Source: Pseudomonas sp. 2FG (GTDB lineage Bacteria; Pseudomonadota; Gammaproteobacteria; Pseudomonadales; Pseudomonadaceae). From it: DNA of 64,000 bases. Under the pieces are notes generated by a model. It made no database searches, was not told the DNA's origin, and was given only the letters and a program-made list of their open reading frames with translations. The translations under genes were made by a program, and so were the position numbers. The DNA lies in contig NZ_SCMP01000012.1 in the NCBI RefSeq assembly GCF_005502935.1, positions 1-64,000 of the forward strand, read 5' to 3'. Of the stretch, positions 39,154-47,842 are shown one piece after another; within the stretch, counting starts at the first letter, position 1; the number at the start of each line of letters is the position of its first letter.

Positions 39154-41148
39154 ATGTTGAGTCCAGGCGACAAGGTCAGACTGAAAGCTAATCCGGCTCG
39201 GGTTGGCATCTTGGGTAATGAAACCGACGGGCCTGCACACCGGCAGCGGCTGTTGGTCATGTACCTCGATGGCAGCGAAGATTTCGTTCTGCCCTCGACG
39301 CTTGAAAAAGTAGAGAACAAGTCTTTGCGCCCCTACGAATGCATTGAGCAGGGGAGGTTCAGTGGCGAGGATGACCTGCGGGCAGCGATTACCTTTCACC
39401 GCCTGAGTGGCAAGCTGGCCAACCTGATCTACAGCCTCAACACAACCAATACCCAGTTTCTGGCTTATCAGTTCAAGCCGGTATTGCAGTTTCTGGACTC
39501 CCCGTGCAACGGCATCCTGATCGCGGATGAAGTGGGCCTGGGTAAAACAATTGAGGCGGGCTTGATCTGGACTGAGCTGCGCGCTCGATTGGATGCAAAG
39601 CGTTTGTTAATCGTTTGCCCGGCCATGTTGCGCGAGAAGTGGCGCGATGAGCTGGCCAACCGCTTTGGCGTGCAGGCGGAGATGGTCGATGCGGGGGAGT
39701 TGTTGAAGAAGCTCCAGGCAGTGCGGGAGCGACCACAGGATGGCTTCGCGGTAATCGCCAGCATACAAGGGTTGCGTCCGCCTAGGGGATTCAATCAGCC
39801 GGATCGGATCAGTCAGAGTTCGGCAGCCAAGTTGGCCAGGTTTCTCGAAGATGCCGAGGTAGACGAGCCGCTGCTGGATATGGTCGTGGTCGATGAGGCG
39901 CACTACCTGCGTAACAAGGGCACTCAAACCAATCTGCTGGGGCGGTTACTCCGCCCGGTTGCCTCTAGTCTGGTCATGCTTTCGGCCACGCCGATCCAAC
40001 TACGCAGTTCGGACTTGTTCAACCTGCTCAATCTGATCGATGAGGACGCTTTCCCCTATGAGGAGAGCTTTCGATACAGCCTTGAGGCTAATGCCCCTAT
40101 CGTAAGGTTGCGCGATCGCGTGTTGGCTGGGCCGATAACCCGAGCGGATTTCATCGAAGGACTGGATGAGGCGCTTGATGCGCGCTTTTTCGAGGATAAC
40201 GAGCAGATCACCTACCTGCGAGAGCATGCCCCCAGCAACAAGCGGTTGGCCGATCCCAAAGGGCGGGCAGAGCTGGCTGACCAGCTAGACCGAATCAACC
40301 CGCTCAGTAAAGTGGTGACCCGTACCTTGAAGCGGGATGTGGACGAAGGACGGGTAGTGCGTGCACCTTACGCGATTCGCGCAACCATGAGCGGTAGTGA
40401 GTCGGTGTTTTACGAGCAGGTGACTGAGGCGATTCGTGGGTATTGCGTCATGCATGCTGTATCCACTGGCTTCATGCTGACTATCCCGCAGCGACAGATG
40501 TCCAGCTGCATGGCGGCAGCCTGCCGAGCCTGGCAGAAAAAACATGCTGCTCTGGAGCAGGACGAACTTGAGGAGACCTTGTACGACTTACAGGGTGATC
40601 TGCTGGAAGAGGAAGCTCCTCAGCCTGACGATATGGGGTCGCTGCTCTCGGCGTTGGTGGATATAGCTCGCGAGGTGGGCGATTACGAAACGCTGAGGCG
40701 CAACGATAGTAAGTACACTGAGCTGCTGAAGAATCTGCGCAGCTATTGGGCTGACAATCCAGGCAGGAAGGTCGTCTTGTTTGCGTTCTACCGGCAGACC
40801 CTGGCCTACCTTGCCGAACGTTTGCGTGAGGATGGCTATGCCTCCGTGTTAGTCCAGGGGGGCATGGATAAACAGGAGGCTTTGAAGCGTTTTCGCGAAC
40901 CTCAGGGCCCGAGCATTCTGTTGTCTTCCGAAGTGGCTTCCGAGGGGGTCGACTTACAGTTCTCCAGCCTGGTTATCAACTACGACCTGCCTTGGAACCC
41001 GATGCGCATTGAGCAGCGGATAGGTCGTATTGACCGTATCGGCCAGGAAGCTGAGCGGATCATGATCTGGAACTTTATGTACGCCGACACCATCGACGAA
41101 CGAGTCTATGACCGCCTGCTGGATAGGCTGCCTGAATTCATAGAATAA
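39154..41148 (+). pseudogene. SNF2-type helicase (DrmD-like), 5' part, interrupted by IS30
   Basis: The gene starts at ATG 39154 after AGGAG. It encodes the complete two-lobe helicase: DEVGLGKTIEAGLIWTEL near residue 127, VVVDEAHYLRNKG, LSATPIQLRSSDLF, then SSEVASEGVDLQFSSLVINYD and QRIGRIDRIGQEAERI. Host sequence stops at 41130 after TIDERVYDRLLDRL. The last five residues and the stop come from IS sequence. The order and motifs fit DISARM DrmD. The helicase lobes might still be made as a truncated protein of 664 residues, but the downstream C-terminal third is separated. Confidence 0.88.
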
Positions 41149-42196
41149 GTGCAACGCTTGAAACGAGAGGCAGAGAGCCAGCCACCGGTAGAATCCAGGC
41201 TCTCACACCGAAGGATTCAAGCGCAGATGACTACGCCTTACCGGCAGCTGACTCAGGGCCAACGTTACCAGATTGAGGCCGGCTTAGCCGCTGGGGAAAG
41301 CCAGGCCAGCATTGCTAAACAGCTTGGCGTGCATCCCGCGACGATCAGTCGCGAGGTTCGCCGCAACAGCACCCAGAAGATCTACAAGGCTGTTTCGGCG
41401 ACCAAGACAAGTGATGCCCGCCGAGCGGATGCACGCAAGTACTGCAAGCCAGTTACGTGGTTCAGCCATTACCTTCCGCTCTGGCTCAAGCACGGTATGA
41501 GCCCGGAACAGATAGCCCATCGACTGAAGCAAGAGCGGCCGGATCAAGCGGTAAGCCATGAGTGGATTTATCGGTTCATTGCCGCCGACCAGCGCGGTGG
41601 CGGCGAGCTTTACACGTATCTGCGGCATCGCCGAAAGCGGTACCGAAAACGGTATGGAAGCCACGACCGGCGCGGGCAACTGCGTAATCGCGTGTCGATC
41701 AGTGAGCGCCCTGTCGAGGTCGAAAACCGCGAGCGTCTGGGCGATTGGGAGGGTGATACGGTGCACGGACTGGGCGGCAATCTGGTCACACTGGTTGATC
41801 GAAAAAGCGGCTACCTGAACGCCTATCCGGTCAGGCGCAGGACGCGCCGGCAGGTGACGCGCGCGATCAACCTGTTGCTCCAAGGTCATGCAGCGCACAC
41901 GCTGACGCTGGACAACGGAAGGGAGTTTGCTGGGCATGAGCGCATCGCATTTCGGAGCCAGTGCCAGGTCTTTTTTGCAGACCCGTATTCATCGTGGCAG
42001 CGCGGCACCAATGAAAATACCAACGGACTGCTTCGGCAGTATTTCCCCAAGGGCAGCGACTTCAGCAAGTTGACCGTTGAAGCGGTAAATCGGGCGGTAG
42101 CGAAGATCAATTTACGCCCGCGCAAACGCTTGGGCTGGAAGACACCGTACGAGGTGCATTCAGGGGTGAGCGTTGCACTTATGTGTTGAATTCAGG
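41131..42196 (+). mobile_element. IS30-family insertion sequence, 1066 bp
   Basis: Imperfect terminal inverted repeats about 29 bases long: the left end reads CCTGAATTCA then ATAAGTGCAACGCT, and the right end is its reverse complement with a few mismatches. The three bases CTG occur directly on both sides (41128-41130 and 42197-42199) and fit a 3-bp target duplication; because CTG and GC repeat, 1 or 5 bp are alternative readings. Deleting the element with one CTG restores the helicase frame exactly (D-R-L-H-I-F). The symmetrical CCTGAATTCAGG-like ends agree with the preference of IS30 for palindromic targets. Confidence 0.92.
41227..42189 (+). CDS. IS30-family transposase
   Basis: 320 residues from the ATG at 41227 (MTTPYRQLTQGQRYQIEAGL); a longer frame upstream is possible. 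N-terminal helix-turn-helix QASIAKQLGVHPATISREVR, and the IS30 DDE catalytic set: D in LGDWEGDTVHG, D in LTLDNGREFAGHE, and E in QRGTNENTNGLLRQYFPKG. Length and motifs look intact, so the element may be active and the insertion recent. Confidence 0.95.
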   Translation: MTTPYRQLTQGQRYQIEAGLAAGESQASIAKQLGVHPATISREVRRNSTQKIYKAVSATKTSDARRADARKYCKPVTWFSHYLPLWLKHGMSPEQIAHRLKQERPDQAVSHEWIYRFIAADQRGGGELYTYLRHRRKRYRKRYGSHDRRGQLRNRVSISERPVEVENRERLGDWEGDTVHGLGGNLVTLVDRKSGYLNAYPVRRRTRRQVTRAINLLLQGHAAHTLTLDNGREFAGHERIAFRSQCQVFFADPYSSWQRGTNENTNGLLRQYFPKGSDFSKLTVEAVNRAVAKINLRPRKRLGWKTPYEVHSGVSVALMC

Positions 42197-42199
42197 CTG

Positions 42200-43348
42200 C
42201 ATATCTTCACGCGCGCTTTGGGCAGCATGGAGGGGATTCTCGGAGAGCAGATTCGTGAGCTAACTAAAGATCTGCTAACCCATAAGCTGACTCCGGAAGA
42301 AGAGACTCAGCGTATCAATCAGGCCAGCCTCGCGATCGAGAACACCAATCGGCAGCAAGAGGAACTCGAGGCCCAGGCAACTCAGTTGATCGCGCATAGC
42401 GACTTCATCCAGAACAAGGTTCGGGCTGCCAAGGAGTTGGGTCGGTACATCCGTGGGGAGGATTTGCTCAGTTATGCACGCGACTTTCTGACCGAGAACT
42501 ATCCCGGTTCGCGCCTTGTGCCGACTGATCGCGATCCGATGGAGTATGAGCTTGAGCTTTCGGTGCAGGCCCGAGTCGAGTTCGCTGAGTTCGTAGACCT
42601 GTATCGCTTGCAGGGGCGAAGCCAACTGTTGAGTCAACGTGCTAAACCGTTGTTCTTTGAGAACCGCCAGGGAAATCCGTCAAATGCATTTGAGCGAGTA
42701 ACGCAGGATCATCCACTGATTCGATTTGTCACCGAGCGTCTGCGCCAAGTGGGCAAAAGCCCGGCAAAGTTCCCGGTTTCAGCGATCGATCTTGCCGCCT
42801 TTGAGTTGCGCGGTTTTGAGCCTGGGGTATATGTCTTTGGCGTCTACCGCTGGACCGTTTCCGGTACCCGCGACATCGAACGGTTGGAATATGTTGTTCG
42901 GCCTTTTCTGAGTGACTGTTTCGTCGAGGGGGAGCAGGCAGAGCACCTTGTTAACACGGCAGCGCTCTGTGGGAACCAATGGTTGGGTGTGGCCAACGAG
43001 TTGGACACTGAAGCTGCGGCCGCTTATTTCGATGCTTGCCGTGACCAGCTGGATGAGCGTTTTGATGACTTTCAAAGTGCCCAAGGCCGGGAGGATCGTG
43101 ACCGGCTAAAGATGATGAAAAAGGCCCTTCAGTCACATTTGGACAAGCAGGTAGAACGACTCATAACGACAATCCAGTCACACCGATCCTCCGGTGAGGA
43201 ACGACGTATGCGCATGATTCCAGCGGCTGAGGGGAAGCTAAAAAAATTGCGCAACAGAATTCAAGAGCGCATTGCTGAGCTTGAGCTGAAGAGTGGCGGA
43301 AGCTCTGACAAAAACTTCGTGACGGGTGGTGTCATTCGGCTGCTTTGA
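42200..43348 (+). pseudogene. 3' part of the IS30-interrupted DrmD-like helicase
   Basis: The frame continues in register with the 5' part after removal of the IS: HIFTRALGSMEGILGEQIRELTKDLL and on, 382 more residues, giving 1041 in total. This C-terminal region has coiled coils (about 42290-42400 and 43080-43300) and a central part with DLAAFELRGFEPGVYVFGVY. No start codon with a good ribosome site lies between the IS end and this part, so independent translation is unlikely, though an IS-internal ATG could run in (frame open from 42173). Confidence 0.88.
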
Positions 43349-43365
43349 TCTCAAGGGACTGGCAT

Positions 43366-45177
43366 ATGCGCGAGACGTTAGAAGAAAAACTCAAAGAAGC
43401 CTTCGCCAAGGTAGGGCAAGAATTGCCTGCTCGACCTCTAACTATTCAATCGTCGGGGCATAAGCCTGAGCGTGATGGAAGGCACCAGCAGGTAGAAAAC
43501 AAACCCTCGTGGGTCAAGGCACCGGCAGGCGTAACAGCAGAACAGGCACCAGTGCCTCGACCAAGAATCGCGGAAAAAAAGAAAAAAGCAGCGAAGGCCC
43601 GACCACCTCTGTCGTCAAAGCGACCAAATGCAGCAGCTCAGCAAATGAGCGTTGACCTAAGTGTTTACCGCCAAGGCGTCAATCCTCGAGAGACGAGAGC
43701 AGTCAGCACAGGCCCTGATTCTCATTATGAAATTTCACTTGGTACTGATTCTGCACCGAGCTGGGATCACTCTGATGGAACGTCCGCACTGGAGTTGCTG
43801 GAACTCGAGCTAACGGGGCAACAGGTTCATCCGACGCCGAAAGAGGGGGTGACTGCTCGGGAAGATCGAGCTTTGGTCCTCGGACTGGACTTTGGTAGCT
43901 CCAGTGTGAAGGTCGTTGTTGGTGACAGTGCTTTGGAAAAAGCATTTGCTGTGCCATTTCGAAAAGCTCCTGGGTTGCCGAGCTTTTTGCTGCCGTGCCG
44001 GCTTTACAAAGAGGGAGGAGCGTTTTCGCTTGAGGCCGGGGGCAGAGCATTGGCTGATCTCAAGTTGGCTTTCCTTGCCCATCCCTCGGTCGTTACGTAC
44101 CAGCGGCGAGTCGTGGCGTTTCTCGCTCTAGTTATTCGAAGAGCACGTGCCTGGCTATTTAGCGAAAAGGAAGCGGTTTACCGTTCAAGCAATATTGTCT
44201 GGCGGATGGCATTGGGATTCCCTACAGCCAACCACTTGGATCCTGAACAAACGAAGGGATTTAGACTATTGGGTGCAGCCGCCTGGATTCTGGCCGGAAG
44301 CGCGGAAGTAAAGATCGACGATATCGGGGTTACCGCTGCCTTACATCGTGCAGAGGCGCTTGAGGCGGGAGAGTTCCCTTCCGAGCAAGAGGATGTGGAG
44401 CTTTCTGTCATCCCAGAGATCGCTGCACAGGTATACGGCTATGTCGCCTCGGAGCGATTCGATCACCGGGCAGCCAACAACTTCATGATGGTTGACGTAG
44501 GGGCGGGGACCGTAGATGCATCGCTTTTTCACGTCAAGCGCGGGCGCGGTAAATGGGACTTTGAGTTTTATACCGCAACAGTCGAACCACTCGGCGCTGT
44601 CAATCTGCATCGAAGTCGTCTGAATTGGTGGGCTAGTGCCATTCAGGAGCAAGCATCCGATCGCGAAGACCTTCTTGAGGCGATTACAGTTGCAAAAAAG
44701 GTGACTGATGCCGAGGTAGGCATGCCAGAGAGGCTTGAAGCCTATTTCTCAGCGGTCGCTGTCAAATTTTCCGATCCTCGCCAGCATTCTGATCAGCAGT
44801 TTTACGCGAAGGTGTTTAAGCAGGTGGGGCACGAAACCTACTGGAAGACATCACGAGGTCATCTGACGCGGGAGCAGCTGACCGATATCCCAGTCTATCT
44901 GTGTGGTGGTGGGAGCCGCATGCCGTTCTATGGTCGGTTGAGAGAGACGCTGAACAACCATCCCAGCCTGTACGAATGGATGAGAGTGAAAGTCAGACCA
45001 CTAGCTCTGCCCAAGAGACTCGAGGCTCCTGGACTTGCGAGAAATGATTTCGACCGTTTGTCTGTGGCATATGGCTTGAGTTTCCTTAACCTCGGACAGG
45101 TTTTGAGGTCGGTACCTAAGTCAGTGATTCCGGTGACCATTTCAGACGCGTGGCGCGATAATTACGTTGATAAATAG
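43366..45177 (+). CDS. Hsp70-like / actin-fold ATPase with long N-terminal extension
   Basis: 603 residues from ATG 43366 after AAGGGA; a TTG start at 43345 would overlap the upstream stop. Residues 1-165 are low-complexity, K/P/A-rich and probably flexible (IAEKKKKAAKARPPLSSKR). The actin fold starts near 170: phosphate-1 LVLGLDFGSSSVKVVVGD, phosphate-2 FMMVDVGAGTVDASLFHV, adenosine motif VYLCGGGSRMPFYGRL. No C-terminal peptide-binding half of true DnaK follows, so a chaperone role is unproven. It is the last gene of the array and precedes a strong terminator. Confidence 0.85.
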   Translation: MRETLEEKLKEAFAKVGQELPARPLTIQSSGHKPERDGRHQQVENKPSWVKAPAGVTAEQAPVPRPRIAEKKKKAAKARPPLSSKRPNAAAQQMSVDLSVYRQGVNPRETRAVSTGPDSHYEISLGTDSAPSWDHSDGTSALELLELELTGQQVHPTPKEGVTAREDRALVLGLDFGSSSVKVVVGDSALEKAFAVPFRKAPGLPSFLLPCRLYKEGGAFSLEAGGRALADLKLAFLAHPSVVTYQRRVVAFLALVIRRARAWLFSEKEAVYRSSNIVWRMALGFPTANHLDPEQTKGFRLLGAAAWILAGSAEVKIDDIGVTAALHRAEALEAGEFPSEQEDVELSVIPEIAAQVYGYVASERFDHRAANNFMMVDVGAGTVDASLFHVKRGRGKWDFEFYTATVEPLGAVNLHRSRLNWWASAIQEQASDREDLLEAITVAKKVTDAEVGMPERLEAYFSAVAVKFSDPRQHSDQQFYAKVFKQVGHETYWKTSRGHLTREQLTDIPVYLCGGGSRMPFYGRLRETLNNHPSLYEWMRVKVRPLALPKRLEAPGLARNDFDRLSVAYGLSFLNLGQVLRSVPKSVIPVTISDAWRDNYVDK

Positions 45178-45272
45178 GCGTTAGCTATACAGAGCTCGAC
45201 TCTGTATGAGTTCACCTCGGTGCCTTGAGCGATCCTGGTGTCGACCGAAAAAAAGAAAATGCGTGAGTATCT

Positions 45273-45312
45273 AAACCGGCGTGAGCAGCCTTTGAGCTGC
45301 TCACGCCGGTTT
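45273..45312 (+). terminator. Strong hairpin terminator of the defence array
   Basis: A perfect 17-bp inverted repeat (AAACCGGCGTGAGCAGC and its complement) around the loop ctttga, 95 bases after the Hsp70-like gene. The T run is only the three bases of the stem, so termination may rely on stem strength. It is symmetric and could work from both sides. Confidence 0.7.
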
Positions 45313-45335
45313 ATGCCGGCTTCGACAGATAAGGG

Positions 45336-45422
45336 TCAGTTGATGGAGATGTGTCTGAGCACCCCGTAAAACAGTGCGCATGCGATGACCAGCATGATTA
45401 AGATCGGTGGGAATCGCAGCAT
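45336..45422 (-). pseudogene. 3' remnant of the small island membrane-protein gene
   Basis: Minus-strand codons read LRFPPILIMLVIACALFYGVL then RHISIN and a stop. This matches the C-terminal half of the two complete small membrane genes at 49941 and 52218 (LRFLPALIIAVLTCTVFWWL and LRFPLVLLAVLLACGLFVGVL). The N-terminal half is missing: beyond 45422 the sequence becomes a YgjP-like gene. It marks a recombination or insertion junction. Confidence 0.75.
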
Positions 45423-45740
45423 CAAGGAGCGGGTGCAGCAACTGATTGGCGACTGGCAAACAAGGCTTGGCGTAACCCCCAGTTTCTGGGCGTGAAGAAA
45501 ATGAAAACTAAATGGGGCAGCTGTCATACCCAGGCCAAACGTATCTGGTTAAACCTTGAACTCGCTAAAAAGCCCCCCGAGTGCTTGGAGTTCATCCTGG
45601 TACATGAACTGGTGCATCTTTTGGAGCGACACCACAACCAGCGGTTTGTGAGATTGATCGATGAGCATCTGCCGCACTGGCGGGAGAGTAAGGCGCGGTT
45701 GAACTCATCACCGCTGGCGCATGATGAGTGGGGATATTGA
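45421..45740 (+). pseudogene. YgjP-like zinc metallopeptidase fragment with a frameshift
   Basis: Upstream codons read IKERVQQLIGDWQTRLGV, the middle of the YgjP/DUF45 family. At about 45485-45491 the frame breaks (W then A-stop where the family has W-G-V-K), as if one G had been lost. The second frame then gives MKTKWGSCHTQAKRIWLN and the metal site HELVHLLERHHNQRF (HExxH). About 130 N-terminal residues are missing. In other genomes this gene often follows type I restriction genes, so it may be the relic of such a locus. Left neighbour is the membrane-gene remnant, right neighbour the ABC-3C operon. Confidence 0.82.
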
Positions 45741-46002
45741 GGGCCTGGGATTGGCCAATAGTTGTCATTTACCTTTTGATAGAGCGACAAAAAAGCAACC
45801 AGTCAGGCCCCATCGGTTCCGACGTCTACTGCAGTGCTAGAAGACGATGCGCGGATATACTGCCAATGCCGTTACAATGTGGCCGTACGTACGAAACGGA
45901 ATACATTGAGCAATTTACATCCGGTAAATGTTGCCGTTCGTGACTTGTCAGACGAGTCACTTGATGTACCAAGCTCAAAATGTCAGGGAGGCATGAGCTG
46001 CT

Positions 46003-47298
46003 ATGGCGCGAAGGAAATCTGCTATGCCTGGACTTGGAGTGCCGGGGCAGGCTCAGGGGCGTGCAACTCTTCAGAGCGACCGTGGGGACGAAACGCAGGC
46101 ACTGTTCATGTACCAATGGGCGGCAGGCGTTGTCTTACTGGCTGGTGCGCTCGCCTCGCTGAATGAGTATGTGGCCATTTGGTGTGAACACCACGATGAC
46201 CTGTTGGCGGAACTTCCAACAGGTGGATTCCACGCCATACAGGTCAAGACTGTCTCGGCCCAGGGTGCTAGCTGGACCTGCAGTGACTCAGGTTTCGTGG
46301 ATGCCGTGCGGAAATTTGCAGAGCACGAGGCCAAGTATTCGTCTCAGCTTCAGCAGTACATCTTCTTTTCGAACGCAAAGCCGTACATCCCGGGAGCGAC
46401 GGCCAAGGCTGCAACGAAACTGGCTAGCAGTCCGTTCAGAGTTCGTGACGAGTGCCGAATAGCTGCAGATGAAGGATGTATCCCCGCGCCCTATAAGGCG
46501 TCTTTTGACGCACTGGTGAAAGCCTCGGGCACTGCTCCTGCTACGGTCTTCAAGGTACTGCGTAAGCTAGAGTTCCAGGTCGGCCCCCCGCTGGAGGGCT
46601 TCCGAGAGCATCTTAGCTCGGTCATCGGCGGTGTTCCCGTCTGCAAGCAATTCACTCTTGAGTGGCTTGAAAAGCTGCGCGACGAGCTACTACTGCTCGT
46701 CGGCAAGGCCAGTTCGCTTGACGTTCCTTCCCTTGATTTCTACGCCTCAATTCTTCAGCAGGATGGTCGGCCTGAGGCAGCTGTGCGTGGCAAACGCATT
46801 TCTGTAGAGGACTTCGAAATTGCCCTGAAACAGCACCCGTCGGGTGGGTTTCGCTACGCCGAGGTAGGCGGCCACCTGCGACTGGGCAAAGCCTCCGGAC
46901 AAATGGAGGTCCTTCGCCAGAAGATGAACGCAGGCTTCGTCGGAGCCTACTTCGATTCCGTATGGCTGCAGGCCATGGCTGCGGAGCGACGCCTGATGGA
47001 GCGCGCGCATGAGGACCCCGATGCGGCCTTGCGTATTACCAATCAGCTCGAGGGCGTGATGTTGGTCGAGTGCCAGAATGCTGAAGCTGAGGCAGCCCTA
47101 GAAGTCGATGAGCGTCGTCGGGGGCTGCTGATTTACCAGCGAATCTTGCAGCGCACTGATGAACTAACTCGCCACGACAGAGCTAGTGTTGAGAACGAAA
47201 GGGCCGAGACTTTGAGAGGCGTAGCCGGTCTTCTATCCGGCAGTTGTAAGTTTGCCTGGGGCGTTCCCCCTGATACGGGAGGTGGTGATGGCGCTTGA
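46003..47298 (+). CDS. ABC-3C nuclease effector (DUF4297-like)
   Basis: 431 residues. The N-terminal domain has GFHAIQVKTVSAQ near residue 80, with acidic residues in CEHHDDLLAELP before it: the PD-(D/E)XK pattern (D/E then QVK) of DUF4297/Cap4-type nucleases. An alpha-helical C-terminal region (residues 180-420) matches the ABC-3C arrangement, in which the effector is controlled by a middle component and an ABC ATPase. It overlaps the next gene by 11 bases. It should cleave double-stranded DNA when the system is triggered; the trigger is unknown. Confidence 0.82.
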   Translation: MARRKSAMPGLGVPGQAQGRATLQSDRGDETQALFMYQWAAGVVLLAGALASLNEYVAIWCEHHDDLLAELPTGGFHAIQVKTVSAQGASWTCSDSGFVDAVRKFAEHEAKYSSQLQQYIFFSNAKPYIPGATAKAATKLASSPFRVRDECRIAADEGCIPAPYKASFDALVKASGTAPATVFKVLRKLEFQVGPPLEGFREHLSSVIGGVPVCKQFTLEWLEKLRDELLLLVGKASSLDVPSLDFYASILQQDGRPEAAVRGKRISVEDFEIALKQHPSGGFRYAEVGGHLRLGKASGQMEVLRQKMNAGFVGAYFDSVWLQAMAAERRLMERAHEDPDAALRITNQLEGVMLVECQNAEAEAALEVDERRRGLLIYQRILQRTDELTRHDRASVENERAETLRGVAGLLSGSCKFAWGVPPDTGGGDGA

Positions 47299-47842
47299 AC
47301 TCGTTCAGGCTCTGGCCAGGACCGAGCTAGATGACCACCTGCACATGGCTCGCCTGCTGATGTTGCTTAATGCCCATGCAGGAAAGACAAACAAGCCAGT
47401 TGAGGGGGTGACCAAACTGGCAAAGCTTGATTTCCTTTTACGTTACCCGAACTGCCTTGAGCGTGCCCTAGTTGCTAAGGGTAAGCCGACGGCTCCTGCG
47501 TGCATTCAGGATTTCGAGCGCACGACCATTGAGTCCAAGATGGTCCGATTCAGGTACGGTCCGTGGGACCACCGATACCGCCGATGGATTGCACTGCTTG
47601 TGGGGAAAGGTCTGTTGCATGCGAGAGTAGACGGCAGAACAGTCAAGCTGTGGCTGACAGAAGTAGGGCACTCGGCTGCCCATGCATTGGAGGACGCCCC
47701 AGACCTCGAATACCTCTCGGCCCGAGCCGGGTTGGTCGCAAGGACGTTCGGCACGATGAGCGGCACGGCACTCAAGAATTTCGTCTACGCCACCTTCCCC
47801 GAAATTATCACTATGAGGTGGGGTGACCCAATCACCATATGA
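47288..47842 (+). CDS. ABC-3C middle component
   Basis: 184 residues from ATG 47288 (MALELVQALART), which follows GGGAGG; an upstream start inside the nuclease gene is less likely. Helical protein with ARLLMLLNAHAGKTNKPVEGVTKL-like N-terminus (in two pieces) and KLDFLLRYPNCLERAL, the pattern of the middle-component families that link effector and ATPase. A winged-helix-like part follows (RWIALLVGKGLLHARVDG). It overlaps the next gene as ATGA, so all three proteins should be made in balance. Confidence 0.78.
   Translation: MALELVQALARTELDDHLHMARLLMLLNAHAGKTNKPVEGVTKLAKLDFLLRYPNCLERALVAKGKPTAPACIQDFERTTIESKMVRFRYGPWDHRYRRWIALLVGKGLLHARVDGRTVKLWLTEVGHSAAHALEDAPDLEYLSARAGLVARTFGTMSGTALKNFVYATFPEIITMRWGDPITI

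Noticed and set aside
19719..45177. Calling the array a standard DISARM or Druantia system
   Set aside because: Separate drmA, drmB and drmC genes are absent, Druantia would not need the methylase with SNF2 helicases in this order, and extra CBASS-like and GmrSD-like genes are included. Only family resemblance is supported.
45492..45740. Small complete metallopeptidase gene
   Set aside because: The family normally has over 200 residues, and codons for the preceding part are visible in another frame directly upstream, so it is the tail of a broken gene.
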